Source: Bosea vaviloviae (lineage in GTDB: Bacteria > Pseudomonadota > Alphaproteobacteria > Rhizobiales > Beijerinckiaceae). Taken from it: a stretch of 64,000 nucleotides of DNA. Each line of letters opens with the position of its first letter. The first letter of the stretch is position 1. The notes under the pieces are model-generated. The model saw only the letters and a list, made by a program, of their open reading frames with translations, searched no databases and had not been told where the DNA came from. Both the position numbers and the translations under genes were made by a program. The stretch covers positions 5,881,001-5,945,000 of the forward strand of contig NZ_CP017147.1 of assembly GCF_001741865.1 (NCBI RefSeq). Direction: 5' to 3'. This document shows positions 1 to 8,470 of this stretch, in pieces.

Positions 1-453
1 GGTGAGGTGGACGCGCGCGGCGTCGACTTCCACGGTCTTGGTGTCGAGATTGACCACGAGGTCGCCCGTCGTGATGACCGACTGGGCATGGCCCTTCGAG
101 CGGCGCACGATCGCGTGAATCCGCGCGACGAGCTCGTCCTTGTGGAAGGGCTTGGTCAGATAGTCGTCGGCGCCGAAGCCGAGACCCTTCACCTTATCCT
201 CGATGCCGGCGAGGCCGGACAGAATCAGGATGGGCGTCTTCACCTTGGCGACACGCAGAGAGCGTAGAACCTCGTATCCCGACATGTCGGGCAGGTTCAG
301 GTCGAGCAGGATGATGTCGTAGTCGTAGAGCTTGCCGAGATCGACGCCTTCCTCACCCAGATCGGTGGTGTAGACGTTGAAGCTCTCCGATTTGAGCATC
401 AGCTCGATGCTTTGAGCGGTTGCGCTATCGTCCTCGATCAGCAGAACCCGCAT
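1..453 (-). CDS. ctrA: Cell-cycle response regulator CtrA (partial, C-terminus off the left edge)
   Basis: Master OmpR-family response regulator of alphaproteobacterial cell cycle and flagellar genes. It is phosphorylated through the CckA-ChpT relay and binds TTAA-N7-TTAA boxes. The visible 151 residues start [20 protein letters not shown]. They cover the whole receiver domain, with Asp51 in ILLDLNLP and the conserved [15 protein letters not shown] stretch, then a linker with [13 protein letters not shown]. Nearly all of the winged-helix DNA-binding domain lies outside the window, so this is an edge truncation and not a broken gene. The gene is divergent from fliI across a roughly 340-bp gap holding two GANTC sites. 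The near-invariant N-terminal sequence makes this assignment very secure. Confidence 0.97.
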   Translation of the reverse strand, partial: MRVLLIEDDSATAQSIELMLKSESFNVYTTDLGEEGVDLGKLYDYDIILLDLNLPDMSGYEVLRSLRVAKVKTPILILSGLAGIEDKVKGLGFGADDYLTKPFHKDELVARIHAIVRRSKGHAQSVITTGDLVVNLDTKTVEVDAARVHLT

Positions 454-795
454 GTCACGTCCCCAATTCCGCCCGCAGGCAAGCTGATCGTTCTTCTCAT
501 CCGGGCCCCCGCGGCTCAGGACGATGACGTGCTTGCCCGATGAAACGCCACGCGACACGCTACGGAGAAATGGTTAACAAACCGTGATTCCCGAGCGCAA
601 GCGCTTCTTGGGAGAAAGTGAACGATCCTTGTCGAGGTGAGTCGAATTTGACACGGATCGTGGAGCCTTCACCCGCGAAATCGCCTTTCGCGGAGACCAG
701 CGTCGTGGAACAGGGCTGAAAGGCCCTGCGAAACGCCGCAGCCTCGAAACACAGTGTTAATCACACAGGTAAATGAAAGGTTGACGGAAGCAGTT
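454..795. promoter_or_regulatory. ctrA-fliI divergent regulatory region with GANTC sites and a CtrA half-site
   Basis: This stretch has no gene. It must hold the ctrA promoter(s) on the minus strand and the fliI promoter on the plus strand. Seen directly: GATTC at 586-590 and GAGTC at 639-643, which are CcrM methylation sites; TTAACCAT on the minus strand at 570-577, the form of a CtrA half-site without a clear second half; and TTGACA at 648-653 on the plus strand without a convincing -10 partner. In Caulobacter, ctrA expression depends on GANTC methylation state and CtrA autoregulation. That the same applies here is inference. Confidence 0.5.
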
Positions 796-2136
796 ATGAA
801 CAACGCTTCGCGCGGCCCCGACCGACTTTCCAACCTCGCTGCCGCCATCGGCGGCCTCGACAGCGTCACGGTCTACGGCCGTGTCACAGCGGTCCGGGGA
901 CTGCTCGTCGAAATTTCGGGGCCGATCGGCGCGATGAGCCTGGGCGGCCGCGTCCAGATCGAGATAGCGCCGGGCATCCGCGTGCCCTGCGAGGTCATCG
1001 GCTTCTCCGGAGAAAAGGCACTGGTGATGCCCTATGGCGGGCTCGACGGCGTGCGCCGCGGCTGCCCCGCCTATGTCGACAAGGCCCAGCCCGGCATCAG
1101 ACCGACCTCCGCCTGGCTCGGTCGCGTCGTCGACGCGCTCGGCCGCCCCGTCGATGGCGGCCCGCCCTTGCCCGAGGGCGAAACGCTCTGCACCTTCCGC
1201 AACGATCCGCCGCCCGCTCATTCCAGGCGTCGCGTCGGCAAGCCGCTCGATCTCGGCGTGCGCGCGCTCAACGCCTTCCTGACCTGCTGCCTCGGCCAGC
1301 GCATGGGCATCTTCGCCGGCTCGGGCGTCGGCAAGTCGGTGCTGCTCTCGATGCTGGCGCGCTACGCTCGGGCCGACGTCAACATCATCGGCCTCGTCGG
1401 CGAGCGCGGCCGCGAAGTGCAGGAGTTCCTGCAGGACGATCTCGGCCCCTCCGGTCTCGCGCGCTCGGTCGTGGTCGTCGCGACCTCGGACGAGCCCGCC
1501 CTGATGCGCAAGCAGGCGGCCATGACGACGCTGACGCTCGCCGAGTATTTCCGCGACCAGGGCAAGCAGGTGATGTGCCTGATGGATTCGGTCACGCGCT
1601 TCGCCATGGCGATGCGCGAGATCGGCCTCGCCGCGGGAGAACCGCCCACGACCAAGGGCTATACGCCGACCGTCTTCGCCGAACTGCCGCGCCTGCTCGA
1701 GCGCGCCGGGCCGGGCATCGGGGACGGCGCCATCACCGGCCTGTTCACCGTGCTCGTCGATGGCGGCGACCATGACGAGCCGGTGGCGGACGCGGTGCGC
1801 GGCATCCTCGACGGCCATATCGTGATGGAGCGCTCGATCGCCGAGCGCGGGCGCTATCCGGCGATCAACATCCTGAAATCGGTCTCGCGCACCATGCCAC
1901 GCTCCTGCGACCCGGCTTTCTATCCGGTGGTGCAGAAAGCGCGCGCGACGCTCGCGACCTATGCCGACATGGAGGAGCTGATTCGGCTCGGCGCCTATCG
2001 CCAGGGCGCATCGGCCGAAGTCGACGAGGCGATCCGCCTCAACCCGGCGCTGGAAGGCTTCCTCAAGCAGGCCAAGGACGAAGCGACCTCCCTGCCCGAA
2101 TGCTACGCCATGCTGTCGGCGATCATGAACGGCTGA
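796..2136 (+). CDS. fliI: Flagellar type III export ATPase FliI
   Basis: Cytoplasmic hexameric ATPase of the flagellar export apparatus. It works with FliH and FliJ at the FlhA/FlhB gate to unfold and feed substrates. The 446-residue product has an F1-beta-like fold with Walker A GSGVGKS near residues 175-181, then [12 protein letters not shown], a Walker B-like [15 protein letters not shown] and the [14 protein letters not shown] segment typical of FliI/YscN ATPases. The ATG at 796 is preferred because GGAAG ends 5 nt before it. An in-frame GTG at 754 would add 14 residues with no ribosome site. In many relatives fliJ follows directly. Here a DUF1304 gene and an MFS gene separate them. Confidence 0.96.
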   Translation: MNNASRGPDRLSNLAAAIGGLDSVTVYGRVTAVRGLLVEISGPIGAMSLGGRVQIEIAPGIRVPCEVIGFSGEKALVMPYGGLDGVRRGCPAYVDKAQPGIRPTSAWLGRVVDALGRPVDGGPPLPEGETLCTFRNDPPPAHSRRRVGKPLDLGVRALNAFLTCCLGQRMGIFAGSGVGKSVLLSMLARYARADVNIIGLVGERGREVQEFLQDDLGPSGLARSVVVVATSDEPALMRKQAAMTTLTLAEYFRDQGKQVMCLMDSVTRFAMAMREIGLAAGEPPTTKGYTPTVFAELPRLLERAGPGIGDGAITGLFTVLVDGGDHDEPVADAVRGILDGHIVMERSIAERGRYPAINILKSVSRTMPRSCDPAFYPVVQKARATLATYADMEELIRLGAYRQGASAEVDEAIRLNPALEGFLKQAKDEATSLPECYAMLSAIMNG

Positions 2137-2279
2137 GGCGCGCGTGACGACCGTGCCTGCGACGAGCGCACGCAGCTTTCGGGGCAGCGGCGTCTGGGGA
2201 GGGATTCCGCCGGCCGCTTGCTGAATCCACGCGAATGGACGTTCACTGCTGCCTATCTGCCATGACTGGAGCCAGCCCG

Positions 2280-2633
2280 ATGATAGCGACCACCTTGATC
2301 TGCGTCGTCGCGCTGATCCATGCCTATATCGTCATGCTCGAAATGCTGTGGTGGGACACCCCGCGCGGCCGCAAGGCGTTCGGCACGACCGCAGAGTTCT
2401 CGGCCCAGAGCAAGACGCTCGCGGCGAATCAGGGCCTCTACAATGGTTTCCTGGTCGCAGGGCTGGTCTGGGGTCTGTGGCTCGGCGAAGCTGGTTTCGC
2501 GATCAAAACCTTCTTCCTCGCCTGCGTGATCGTCGCGGGCCTCTATGGCGCGGCGACGGCGAGCCGCAAGATCCTCTACATCCAGGCCGCCCCCGCCGCC
2601 TTGGCCCTGCTGGCGCTGCTGATCAGGATCTGA
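2280..2633 (+). CDS. DUF1304 family membrane protein
   Basis: Small integral membrane protein of about 117 residues with four predicted hydrophobic helices. It matches the DUF1304 family pattern: a first helix IATTLICVVALIHAYI, then LEMLWWDTPRGRKAFG, then QSKTLAANQGLYNGFLVAGL. The family is widespread and has no established function. The start at 2280 puts the conserved first helix at the N-terminus with a weak GGAG 8 nt upstream. ATG 2262 and a further start at 2235 are possible in frame. It lies between fliI and a convergent MFS gene and has no visible link to flagella. Confidence 0.75.
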   Translation: MIATTLICVVALIHAYIVMLEMLWWDTPRGRKAFGTTAEFSAQSKTLAANQGLYNGFLVAGLVWGLWLGEAGFAIKTFFLACVIVAGLYGAATASRKILYIQAAPAALALLALLIRI

Positions 2634-2649
2634 AGCACACTCAGCAGTT

Positions 2650-3870
2650 CTAGGCGCCTCTCAAAAGGCGCACCAGCCGCAGCATCGCCAGGAAGCCGAC
2701 GAGCTGGATTGCCGCCGAGGCGACCAGCGTGGCGCGGTTACCCATGCTCTCGATCATCACCGCAAACAGCAGGGGCGCCACGGCGAAGGCGATGTTCTGC
2801 GGCACCGCGAGCTTGCCCAGCATCGCCCCGAAACCCTGGCGGCCGAACAGCGCCAGCGGCAGCGTGGCGCGTGCGACGGAGATCACCCCCATCGCGGCGC
2901 TGAAGCAGATGACGAAGCTAACGGCGGTCATCACTGAGCCCGGCGCGAACACCATGATCAGGCAGGCGAGCGGCCCCAGCGCGAGCCCGCCCAACGCCAC
3001 GCGCTCGACCGGAAAACGCTCGCCCGCGACCGCATCGACCAAGCGCGCCAAAAGCGTCGCCGGACCACCCAAGGAGGCGATGCCGACCGCGCTCGCCTGG
3101 CTCAGGCCCGAGCTTTGCAGCAGGGCGATGAGATTCAGGGGCAAGCCCCAGGAGACGAGCCCGCTGGCGGAAAAGATCAAGGCGAGCAACCAGAAGATGC
3201 CCCGGCGCTGCGCATGGGGAGCGCTGCCCTCATCGGCCGACTTCGCCGGTTCAGCCGCCACCTCCACGGCCGGCGAGCGATGATAGGCCGGGATGGCGAA
3301 ATGGATCGGCAGCACGATGACGATCTGCATTGCCGCGAAGATCAGCCAGGCGACGCGCCAGCCATAGGCTTGCGACAGGAAGGCGGCGAGCGGCCAGAAC
3401 ACGCTCGAGGAGAACCCCGTCACCAGCATTATCAGACCGAGTGCCCGGCGCGTGCGCTCGCCCATGATCTGGGCCACGGTGACGTTGCCGACATTGGCCA
3501 GCGTCATCGCATGGCCGATGCCGATGACGAACCAGCTCGCGAGATAACTGATCGGCCCCTGCGCCAGGGCGAGCGTCGCCAGGCCGAGCCCGCAGATCAC
3601 CGCGCCGACGCACATCGAGCGGCGCGTGCCATGTACGTCGAGATGCTTGCCCAAGGCCGGCGCCGCAAATGCTCCGGTGAGCAGCAGGATGGTGATGCCG
3701 CTGAAGACGAGCTCGGGCCCGAGCCCCATTTCGCGATCGAGATAGCCCGCCAGCACGGACGGCGCGTAATAGGTCGAGCCCCAGCCGATGATGCGGGTCA
3801 GCGCCAGGCCGCAGAGCAGCGGTCCATGCCTGGACAGGCGCGAGGCGGCAGGTAGGAAAGGGGCGGGCAA
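2650..3870 (-). CDS. MFS transporter, 12-TM
   Basis: A 406-residue secondary transporter of the inner membrane with about twelve hydrophobic segments and a hydrophilic central loop (about residues 195-225, rich in A, E and K) between the two six-helix halves. The N-terminal GLALTRIIGWGSTYYAPSVL and the GKHLDVHGTRRSMCVG loop after helix 2 resemble MFS proteins annotated as monocarboxylate or drug transporters. The substrate cannot be read from sequence. No upstream ATG exists in frame. The longest reading starts at TTG 3870 with GGAA 8 nt upstream. The gene converges with the DUF1304 gene and sits between fliI and fliJ as apparent cargo in the flagellar block. Confidence 0.82.
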   Translation of the reverse strand: MPAPFLPAASRLSRHGPLLCGLALTRIIGWGSTYYAPSVLAGYLDREMGLGPELVFSGITILLLTGAFAAPALGKHLDVHGTRRSMCVGAVICGLGLATLALAQGPISYLASWFVIGIGHAMTLANVGNVTVAQIMGERTRRALGLIMLVTGFSSSVFWPLAAFLSQAYGWRVAWLIFAAMQIVIVLPIHFAIPAYHRSPAVEVAAEPAKSADEGSAPHAQRRGIFWLLALIFSASGLVSWGLPLNLIALLQSSGLSQASAVGIASLGGPATLLARLVDAVAGERFPVERVALGGLALGPLACLIMVFAPGSVMTAVSFVICFSAAMGVISVARATLPLALFGRQGFGAMLGKLAVPQNIAFAVAPLLFAVMIESMGNRATLVASAAIQLVGFLAMLRLVRLLRGA

Positions 3871-4108
3871 GAAGGCGTTTCCGTCGATGGCGGGAGCAGC
3901 GCCCCACTCTGTTGCCGAAGCCTTAGCTGAAGCATGTCAGGAGGGGCAGAGGCCGCGACGCGGTCTCAACATGCACGCAAAGCAACCTATTTCGGTAAGG
4001 AACGGTCAACCTCCTTGCCCCATTGTGCTTTTTGTCTCGCGGATGGAGTTCCGGTTGCGTGTCGAGGGGTCGGCGCGCGACCAAGCGTAATCAGGAGTTG
4101 GACACAAC

Positions 4109-4519
4109 ATGAAGTCGCGAGAGACCCTTTTGCGTCTCAAACGCTTCCAGGTGGACGAAAAGCGCCGCCGGGTTAGCCAGATTGAGATGATGATCGCCGA
4201 GTTTCATCGGATGGCGACCGATCTGGATCGCGAGATCCAGAGCGAAGAAGCCCGGGCCGGAATTTCCGATCCGGCGCATTTCGCCTACCCGACCTATGCC
4301 AAAGCGGCTCTCGGCCGCCGCGACAACCTGCGTCAGTCGGCCGACAACCTGAAGGGCCAGCTCGACGAGGCCAAGGCCGAATTGCAGGAAGCCTTCGAGG
4401 ACATGAAGAAGGTCGAGATCCTCGATGACCGTGAACGCGCCACCGAGCGCGCCGCCGAAGCGGCCCGCGACCAGGCGATGATGGACTCGATTGGACTGCG
4501 CGCCCGCGCCGGCGCCTAG
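4109..4519 (+). CDS. fliJ: Flagellar export chaperone/stalk protein FliJ
   Basis: A 136-residue, almost entirely alpha-helical coiled-coil protein that inserts in the FliI hexamer and contacts FlhA during flagellar export. It begins MKSRETLLRLKRFQVDEKRR, typical of alphaproteobacterial FliJ, and carries heptad-like E/K/R/L-rich segments through about residue 125. AGGAG lies 11 nt before the ATG, a slightly long spacing. It reads in the fliI direction about 2 kb downstream, so it probably has its own promoter in 3871-4108. I see no CtrA box there. Its TAG stop lies inside a repeat element. Confidence 0.92.
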   Translation: MKSRETLLRLKRFQVDEKRRRVSQIEMMIAEFHRMATDLDREIQSEEARAGISDPAHFAYPTYAKAALGRRDNLRQSADNLKGQLDEAKAELQEAFEDMKKVEILDDRERATERAAEAARDQAMMDSIGLRARAGA

Positions 4520-4620
4520 AGCAAATTTCCGATCCGATTGGATCGTTCAATGGCTCTAGATCTTTGTTCAAGGCGTTTTCTTCACGCGAACCGATATCCA
4601 CTTCGCTTGAAAACGCTCTC
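4516..4620. repeat. Intergenic palindromic repeat element
   Basis: A two-part palindromic element. Part one is bounded by CTAGAGC (4516-4522) and GCTCTAG (4553-4559) around a CGATCCGATTGGATCG-like core. Part two, about 4570-4620, has GCGTTTTC and GAAAACGC as arms around CTTCACGCGAACC. A shortened relative of part one occurs at 40451-40489. I recognise similar sequences as dispersed intergenic repeats in rhizobial-type genomes. The fliJ stop codon is formed by the first bases of the element. Confidence 0.7.
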
Positions 4621-4702
4621 AGCGAAGCCCGCAACGATCAGCCCTCATTCCGGCGAGAGGTGAGCATGGCTCGCTCTCGGCGGAATGAGGGCTTCGTTCG
4701 TT

Positions 4703-5317
4703 TCAGGCGATGACCGGATGATGCGGCACGCTATCGCGCCGCATATGGCCGTGCAGCCGCGGATCGTCATCGACCTCGACGCTGCGCTTGAACACGGTGA
4801 AGCCGGAGCGCTGATAGAACTCCGGCGCGCCCTGATGGTCCAGCGTGCAGGTGTGCACCCAGAAACGGCCGATCGGCTTTGCCCAGGCCTTGGCGAGGGC
4901 ACGGTTCATCAGCCAGCGCCCCGCGCCGCGCCCGATCACGCTCTCATCCAGGCCAAAAAAGGCGAGCTCACCTTCGCCCGGCACGCGGAAATCCAGTTCG
5001 AGCAAGCCGACATCGCGGCCATCATGCCGGACCGAGAAAAACTCCACGGCCGGATCGGCCAGGATCGCCTGGAGCTCCGCCATCGGCTTGACCAGCCGGC
5101 TGAACCACATCCAGCGCTCGCCCAGCGCGCGGTAGATCGCGAGATAACGGGCGACATCCTCGCGCCCGATCGTATCGAGTGCGAACCCCTCCATGCCAGG
5201 CGGGTCGGAGCGCGGCGGCGGGGCCTCGAACATTTCGAGCGAGGTGACGATGGCGGCGATCTTGCCCGGCGGCAGGTCGGTGATACCGGTCAGGCTGATG
5301 GAAAGGCTTTCGGACAT
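4703..5317 (-). CDS. GNAT family N-acetyltransferase
   Basis: A 204-residue cytoplasmic acetyl-CoA-dependent transferase. The GNAT core lies in the C-terminal half: VGLLELDFRVPGEGELAFFG (motif D/A strands), GLDESVIGRGAGRWLMNRAL with the R/Q-x-x-G-x-G/A pyrophosphate-binding loop, and WVHTCTLDHQGAPEFYQRSG ending in the usual YxRxGF. The start at 5317 (MSESLSISLTG) is preferred over upstream frames that lack a ribosome site. The roughly 90 N-terminal residues before the core are unassigned. The acceptor is unknown. It is convergent with fliJ and flanked on both sides by palindromic repeats. Confidence 0.82.
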   Translation of the reverse strand: MSESLSISLTGITDLPPGKIAAIVTSLEMFEAPPPRSDPPGMEGFALDTIGREDVARYLAIYRALGERWMWFSRLVKPMAELQAILADPAVEFFSVRHDGRDVGLLELDFRVPGEGELAFFGLDESVIGRGAGRWLMNRALAKAWAKPIGRFWVHTCTLDHQGAPEFYQRSGFTVFKRSVEVDDDPRLHGHMRRDSVPHHPVIA

Positions 5318-5445
5318 GCTGGCTTTTTGATGCGACGAGGCGGGATGGGCAAGGCCGCGATCATGACATGATCGCGGCGGCAGGGTCGGGGGATTTCGCC
5401 CGCGACACAAGAGCCATCGCCATGATCAGCCCATGAGCCGGCCGC

Positions 5446-5575
5446 AAGAGCAGGATGCGAAAAAGTGGGTGCCGGTTTTTCGCATTGATCCGGCTCTAAC
5501 TCCTTGATGAGAGACGGATTCAGATTTCAGATGGGATCACTTAGTGATCCCATCTGAAATCATCCGGCTCTAGCG
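5446..5575. repeat. Paired hairpin repeats (REP-like)
   Basis: Two adjacent hairpins fill most of the gap between an acetyltransferase gene and a membrane-protein gene. The first (5455-5485) has 10-bp arms ATGCGAAAAA / TTTTTCGCAT around an 11-nt loop. The second (5523-5561) is a perfect inverted repeat with 19-nt arms, GATTTCAGATGGGATCACT and its complement, around a single T. Each is followed by CCGGCTCTA, which marks them as one composite unit. Neither has a T-run, so terminator function is doubtful. Confidence 0.75.
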
Positions 5576-5730
5576 CCCAGCCCGCTCCCAAAGGGGCATC
5601 CCACCATGCGCCGCTTGCCCTCGCGCGCGACCGCTGGCAGAGAAGACGCAAGCCTCCGGCTCGCGTGTTTCCCGCATGTGCGAGCAATGGCGTATCTATG
5701 GCTTTTCGTCTCCTCGCAGCTGCGGGTCCC

Positions 5731-6810
5731 ATGAAAAAGTATCTCGACTATCTCTGGCCGATCATCGGGCTTATCGCGGTCGTCTGGTCGGTCGACCTGC
5801 TCTGGGAGAAGCTCAAGACCGAGGCCGGTACGGACGCCGCGATCCAGGCACTGCTGGAACAGGGCAGCCTCTGGGACAACATCAAGATCGTCGCGATCCG
5901 CATCGGCCAGAAAATCGCGGTGATCCCACCCGACGCCTTCCTGCATGCAGCCCTCGCGACCCTCGTCGCCTACGCCGCGCTTGCCTGGTACGACCGCATC
6001 GCGCTGATCCATATCGGCAAGGAAAAGGGCATCTCCTGGCCCTATATTTCGCTGTGCTCCTTCGTCACCTATGCGCTGTCCCATAATATCGGCGCGTCGG
6101 TCTTCTCCGGCGGCATGGTGCGGTTCCGGGCCTATACGGCCAAGGGGCTGACGGCCGCCGAAGTCGCGGTGCTGGTGGCGCTGTGCTCCTTCACCTTCGC
6201 GTTCGGCACGATCCTGCTGCTCGGGCTCGTCCTGGTGATCGAGCCGGAAATCCTGCGCCCCCTGACGCGGCTCTCGACGCGCTTCGCGATCGGCGATCAG
6301 ACGGCACGATTGATCGGCTTCGGCATGCTAGGCTTCGTCGTGCTCTACACGCTCGGCTCCTGGTTGAAGTTCAAGCCGTTCAAGATCGGCAAGTTCGAAT
6401 TGATCTATCCGCGCCTGCCGATCGTCGCGCGCCAATATCTGGCGGCGCCGCTGGAGCTCGCCGGTGCGGCCGGCATCATCTATTTCGCCCTGCCCGACCA
6501 GGGCAATCCGGGCTTCATGATCGTGCTGGGCGCCTTCCTGCTGTCTTTTTCGGCCGGGCTGCTGAGCCAGGTGCCGGGCGGCGTCGGCGTGATGGAGGCG
6601 GTCTTCCTCGCGGTGATGCCGGGCGTGCCGGCCCCGGCCGTCTTCGCCGCGCTTTTGATCTGGCGGCTGTTCTACCTCATTTTGCCGCTGGTCGTTTCGC
6701 TGCCGGTGGTGCTCGCCTTCGAGCGCTCCCAACTCAAGAAACACAAATTGGCGGTCGCGGTCGCGCAGGCCGACGCCAAGGCCCGAAGCGCCGACCCGCC
6801 GATCGTTTGA
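5731..6810 (+). CDS. UPF0104 / lysylphosphatidylglycerol synthase TM-region family membrane protein
   Basis: An integral membrane protein of about 359 residues with eight or so hydrophobic segments and no soluble synthetase domain. Family-typical features are YALSHNIGASVFSGGMVRFRAYTAKGL in the first half (read in parts: SHNIGAS, GGxVRFRxY) and LSQVPGGVGVMEAVFL in the second half, as in the flippase-like domain of MprF and in YbhN-type proteins. Role is probably lipid handling, substrate unknown. Start is uncertain: ATG 5731 (MKKYLDYLWP) is chosen because the first helix follows at once. ATG 5698 and GTG 5665 are in frame. Confidence 0.8.
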   Translation: MKKYLDYLWPIIGLIAVVWSVDLLWEKLKTEAGTDAAIQALLEQGSLWDNIKIVAIRIGQKIAVIPPDAFLHAALATLVAYAALAWYDRIALIHIGKEKGISWPYISLCSFVTYALSHNIGASVFSGGMVRFRAYTAKGLTAAEVAVLVALCSFTFAFGTILLLGLVLVIEPEILRPLTRLSTRFAIGDQTARLIGFGMLGFVVLYTLGSWLKFKPFKIGKFELIYPRLPIVARQYLAAPLELAGAAGIIYFALPDQGNPGFMIVLGAFLLSFSAGLLSQVPGGVGVMEAVFLAVMPGVPAPAVFAALLIWRLFYLILPLVVSLPVVLAFERSQLKKHKLAVAVAQADAKARSADPPIV

Positions 6811-6859
6811 GACTCCACAGCGTTTTCGAGGACATTGCTCCGGGCGAAGATCGGCCGGG

Positions 6860-7831
6860 CTATTTCCTGAGCGCGATCGCCGCCGCGCCGAACATCAGGA
6901 GCGCGCCGATGGCCTCGGGCCATCCGAATGGCTCGCCCAGCGCGACCACGCCAGCGCCAACCGCGATGACGGGGCTGACGAAGGCGAAGAGCCCGGCGTA
7001 GAACGCGCCCCAATCGCGCAGCAGCCTCAGGAAGATGGTGAAGCCGATCAGCGAGCCGGCGATGACGACGAAGGCGAGCGCCGGCGCCGTCGGCCATTCC
7101 ACGAGCGCGCGCAGATGAGTGCCGCTGACAGGCTCGAGCGCGAGCGAGAGCAAAATCAGCCCGAGCGCCCCAATCGCGGTCTGCCACCCCGCCAGCGTCA
7201 GGGTCGGCATCGTGCCCGCGATCTTGCGGCTCAGCACCGCCCCGACGCAGTGGCAGAACGTGCCCAGCGCAATCGCCGCCAGGCCCCAGAATTCCAGCCC
7301 ATCGCCCTTCGCCGCGCTCAAGCCCCCCAGCGTCCGCGTCGCGAACAGGAAGCCGAGCCCGATTGCCCCGAGCGCGACCGCCGCAATACGGCGCCCGCTG
7401 ATGGGCTGCCCCTCGATCACGCGGCTCGCCAACACCGTATAGATCGGGATCGTCGCCATATTGATGATCGCCGCGAGCCCCGAGGGCGCATGCGCCATGC
7501 CCCAGAACAGCAAGGCGTAATTGCAGCTATTGACCAGCAGCGCCGTGCCGGCGAGCCGCAGCCATGCCTGCGCCGGAACCTTGAACGCGTCACGCCCGGC
7601 CCAGGCGAGCAGCAGCAGGCCGGCAAGACTGAAGCGTGCTGCCGCCAGGAAGATCGGAGGCACATGCACTACCGCGATCTTGACCGGCAGGAAGGTCAGT
7701 CCCCAGGCCAGGCACATCGCGACGAAGAGAAAAACGTTGAGGGATAGATATGGATGCCTCTTCACGCGGCGCCGCGCCTCGGTCGAGGCCGGCGCGATAA
7801 GGGCCTCGGCACCGCTGCGCAGATCCGTCAT
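6860..7831 (-). CDS. EamA/DMT family transporter
   Basis: A 323-residue drug/metabolite exporter with ten hydrophobic segments arranged as two EamA repeats (about residues 30-160 and 180-320). Typical family sequences are AMCLAWGLTFLPVKIAV in helix 1 and ALLFWGMAHAPSGLAAIIN in the first repeat, with FVSPVIAVGAGVVALGEPF in the second. Its ATG overlaps the stop of the upstream acetyltransferase gene by 4 nt (ATGA), so the two are translationally coupled. Pairing of an acetyltransferase with an exporter suggests joint detoxification of an amine or antibiotic-like compound, which is inference. Confidence 0.85.
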   Translation of the reverse strand: MTDLRSGAEALIAPASTEARRRVKRHPYLSLNVFLFVAMCLAWGLTFLPVKIAVVHVPPIFLAAARFSLAGLLLLAWAGRDAFKVPAQAWLRLAGTALLVNSCNYALLFWGMAHAPSGLAAIINMATIPIYTVLASRVIEGQPISGRRIAAVALGAIGLGFLFATRTLGGLSAAKGDGLEFWGLAAIALGTFCHCVGAVLSRKIAGTMPTLTLAGWQTAIGALGLILLSLALEPVSGTHLRALVEWPTAPALAFVVIAGSLIGFTIFLRLLRDWGAFYAGLFAFVSPVIAVGAGVVALGEPFGWPEAIGALLMFGAAAIALRK

Positions 7832-8316
7832 AGGAAACGCTGCAGGAAGACGAGGTCGAGCCAGCGGTCGAACTTGCGCCCAACCTCGTTGAAACGCCCC
7901 GCCTGGCTGAAGCCCAGGCGCTCATGCATCCGCAGCGACGCTTCGTTCGCCGCATCGATGCCCGCGATCATCACATGCTTGTCGAGCTTGGCGGCATAGG
8001 GGAACAGCGCCGAGACCAGCTCCTTGCCGAGCCCCCCGCCCTGCCTGTCGGCGCGGATATGGACGCTGTGCTCGACGGTGTGGCGATAGCCCGGCCAGGC
8101 CCGGAAATCGCCGAAACTCGCGTAGCCGACAGCTTCGCCGCCTTCATCGGCAACCAGCACTGGATAGTCCTGCTCCGTCCGCGCCGCGAACCAGGCCTGC
8201 CGATCCGCCAGGGTCGCCGGCGTCTCCGTGTAGACGGCGGTCGAGGTCGCGATCACGGCGTTGTAGATCGCCAGGATCGCCGGCAGGTCGGCCGCAAGGG
8301 CCGGTCGGATGCTCAT
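7828..8316 (-). CDS. Phosphinothricin-type GNAT N-acetyltransferase
   Basis: A 162-residue GNAT enzyme of the PAT/MnaT (bar, YncA) subgroup, which acetylates phosphinothricin, methionine sulfoximine or related amino acids. Features: N-terminal IRPALAADLPAILAIYNAVI, then TSTAVYTETPATLADRQAWF, HTVEHSVHIRADRQGGGLGK with the acetyl-CoA loop, and IDAANEASLRMHERLGFSQAG near the C-terminus, all characteristic of the family. It is the first gene of a two-gene operon with the EamA exporter and has an AT-rich, repeat-containing promoter region upstream. Confidence 0.88.
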   Translation of the reverse strand: MSIRPALAADLPAILAIYNAVIATSTAVYTETPATLADRQAWFAARTEQDYPVLVADEGGEAVGYASFGDFRAWPGYRHTVEHSVHIRADRQGGGLGKELVSALFPYAAKLDKHVMIAGIDAANEASLRMHERLGFSQAGRFNEVGRKFDRWLDLVFLQRFL

Positions 8317-8330
8317 GCTCGCACTCTCGA

Positions 8331-8375
8331 TTGTCTACTATAGAGTACGATATACTATTATAGTGAACGATCGGG
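8331..8375 (-). promoter_or_regulatory. AT-rich promoter/operator of the acetyltransferase-EamA operon
   Basis: In an otherwise GC-rich gap an AT-rich patch lies just upstream of the acetyltransferase ATG (8316). On the minus strand it contains a perfect TATAAT and the 11-bp dyad ACTATAATAGT. On the plus strand two 12-bp direct repeats, TATAGAGTACGA (8339-8350) and TATAGTGAACGA (8359-8370), match at 10 of 12 positions and are exactly 20 bp apart, two helical turns. This looks like a promoter with paired repressor sites. No regulator gene lies adjacent. Confidence 0.5.
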
Positions 8376-8470
8376 CGTCAAGCTGGCTGGGCGCGTGCGA
8401 CTGGGATGTGAGTTGCAGGAGGCAAGCCCGAGCGGCGTCAGGCGATAGAGCCGCGTCGCCGACAGCCGCC

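Noticed and set aside
757..1818. 353-codon open frame on the minus strand opposite fliI
   Set aside because: It is the antisense of a clear FliI, is rich in Arg/Ala/His/Asp as expected from a high-GC shadow, and has no recognisable family.
4516..4620. Rho-independent terminator of fliJ
   Set aside because: The palindrome belongs to a dispersed repeat type with a related copy at 40451-40489 and lacks a U-tract, so repeat is the better description.
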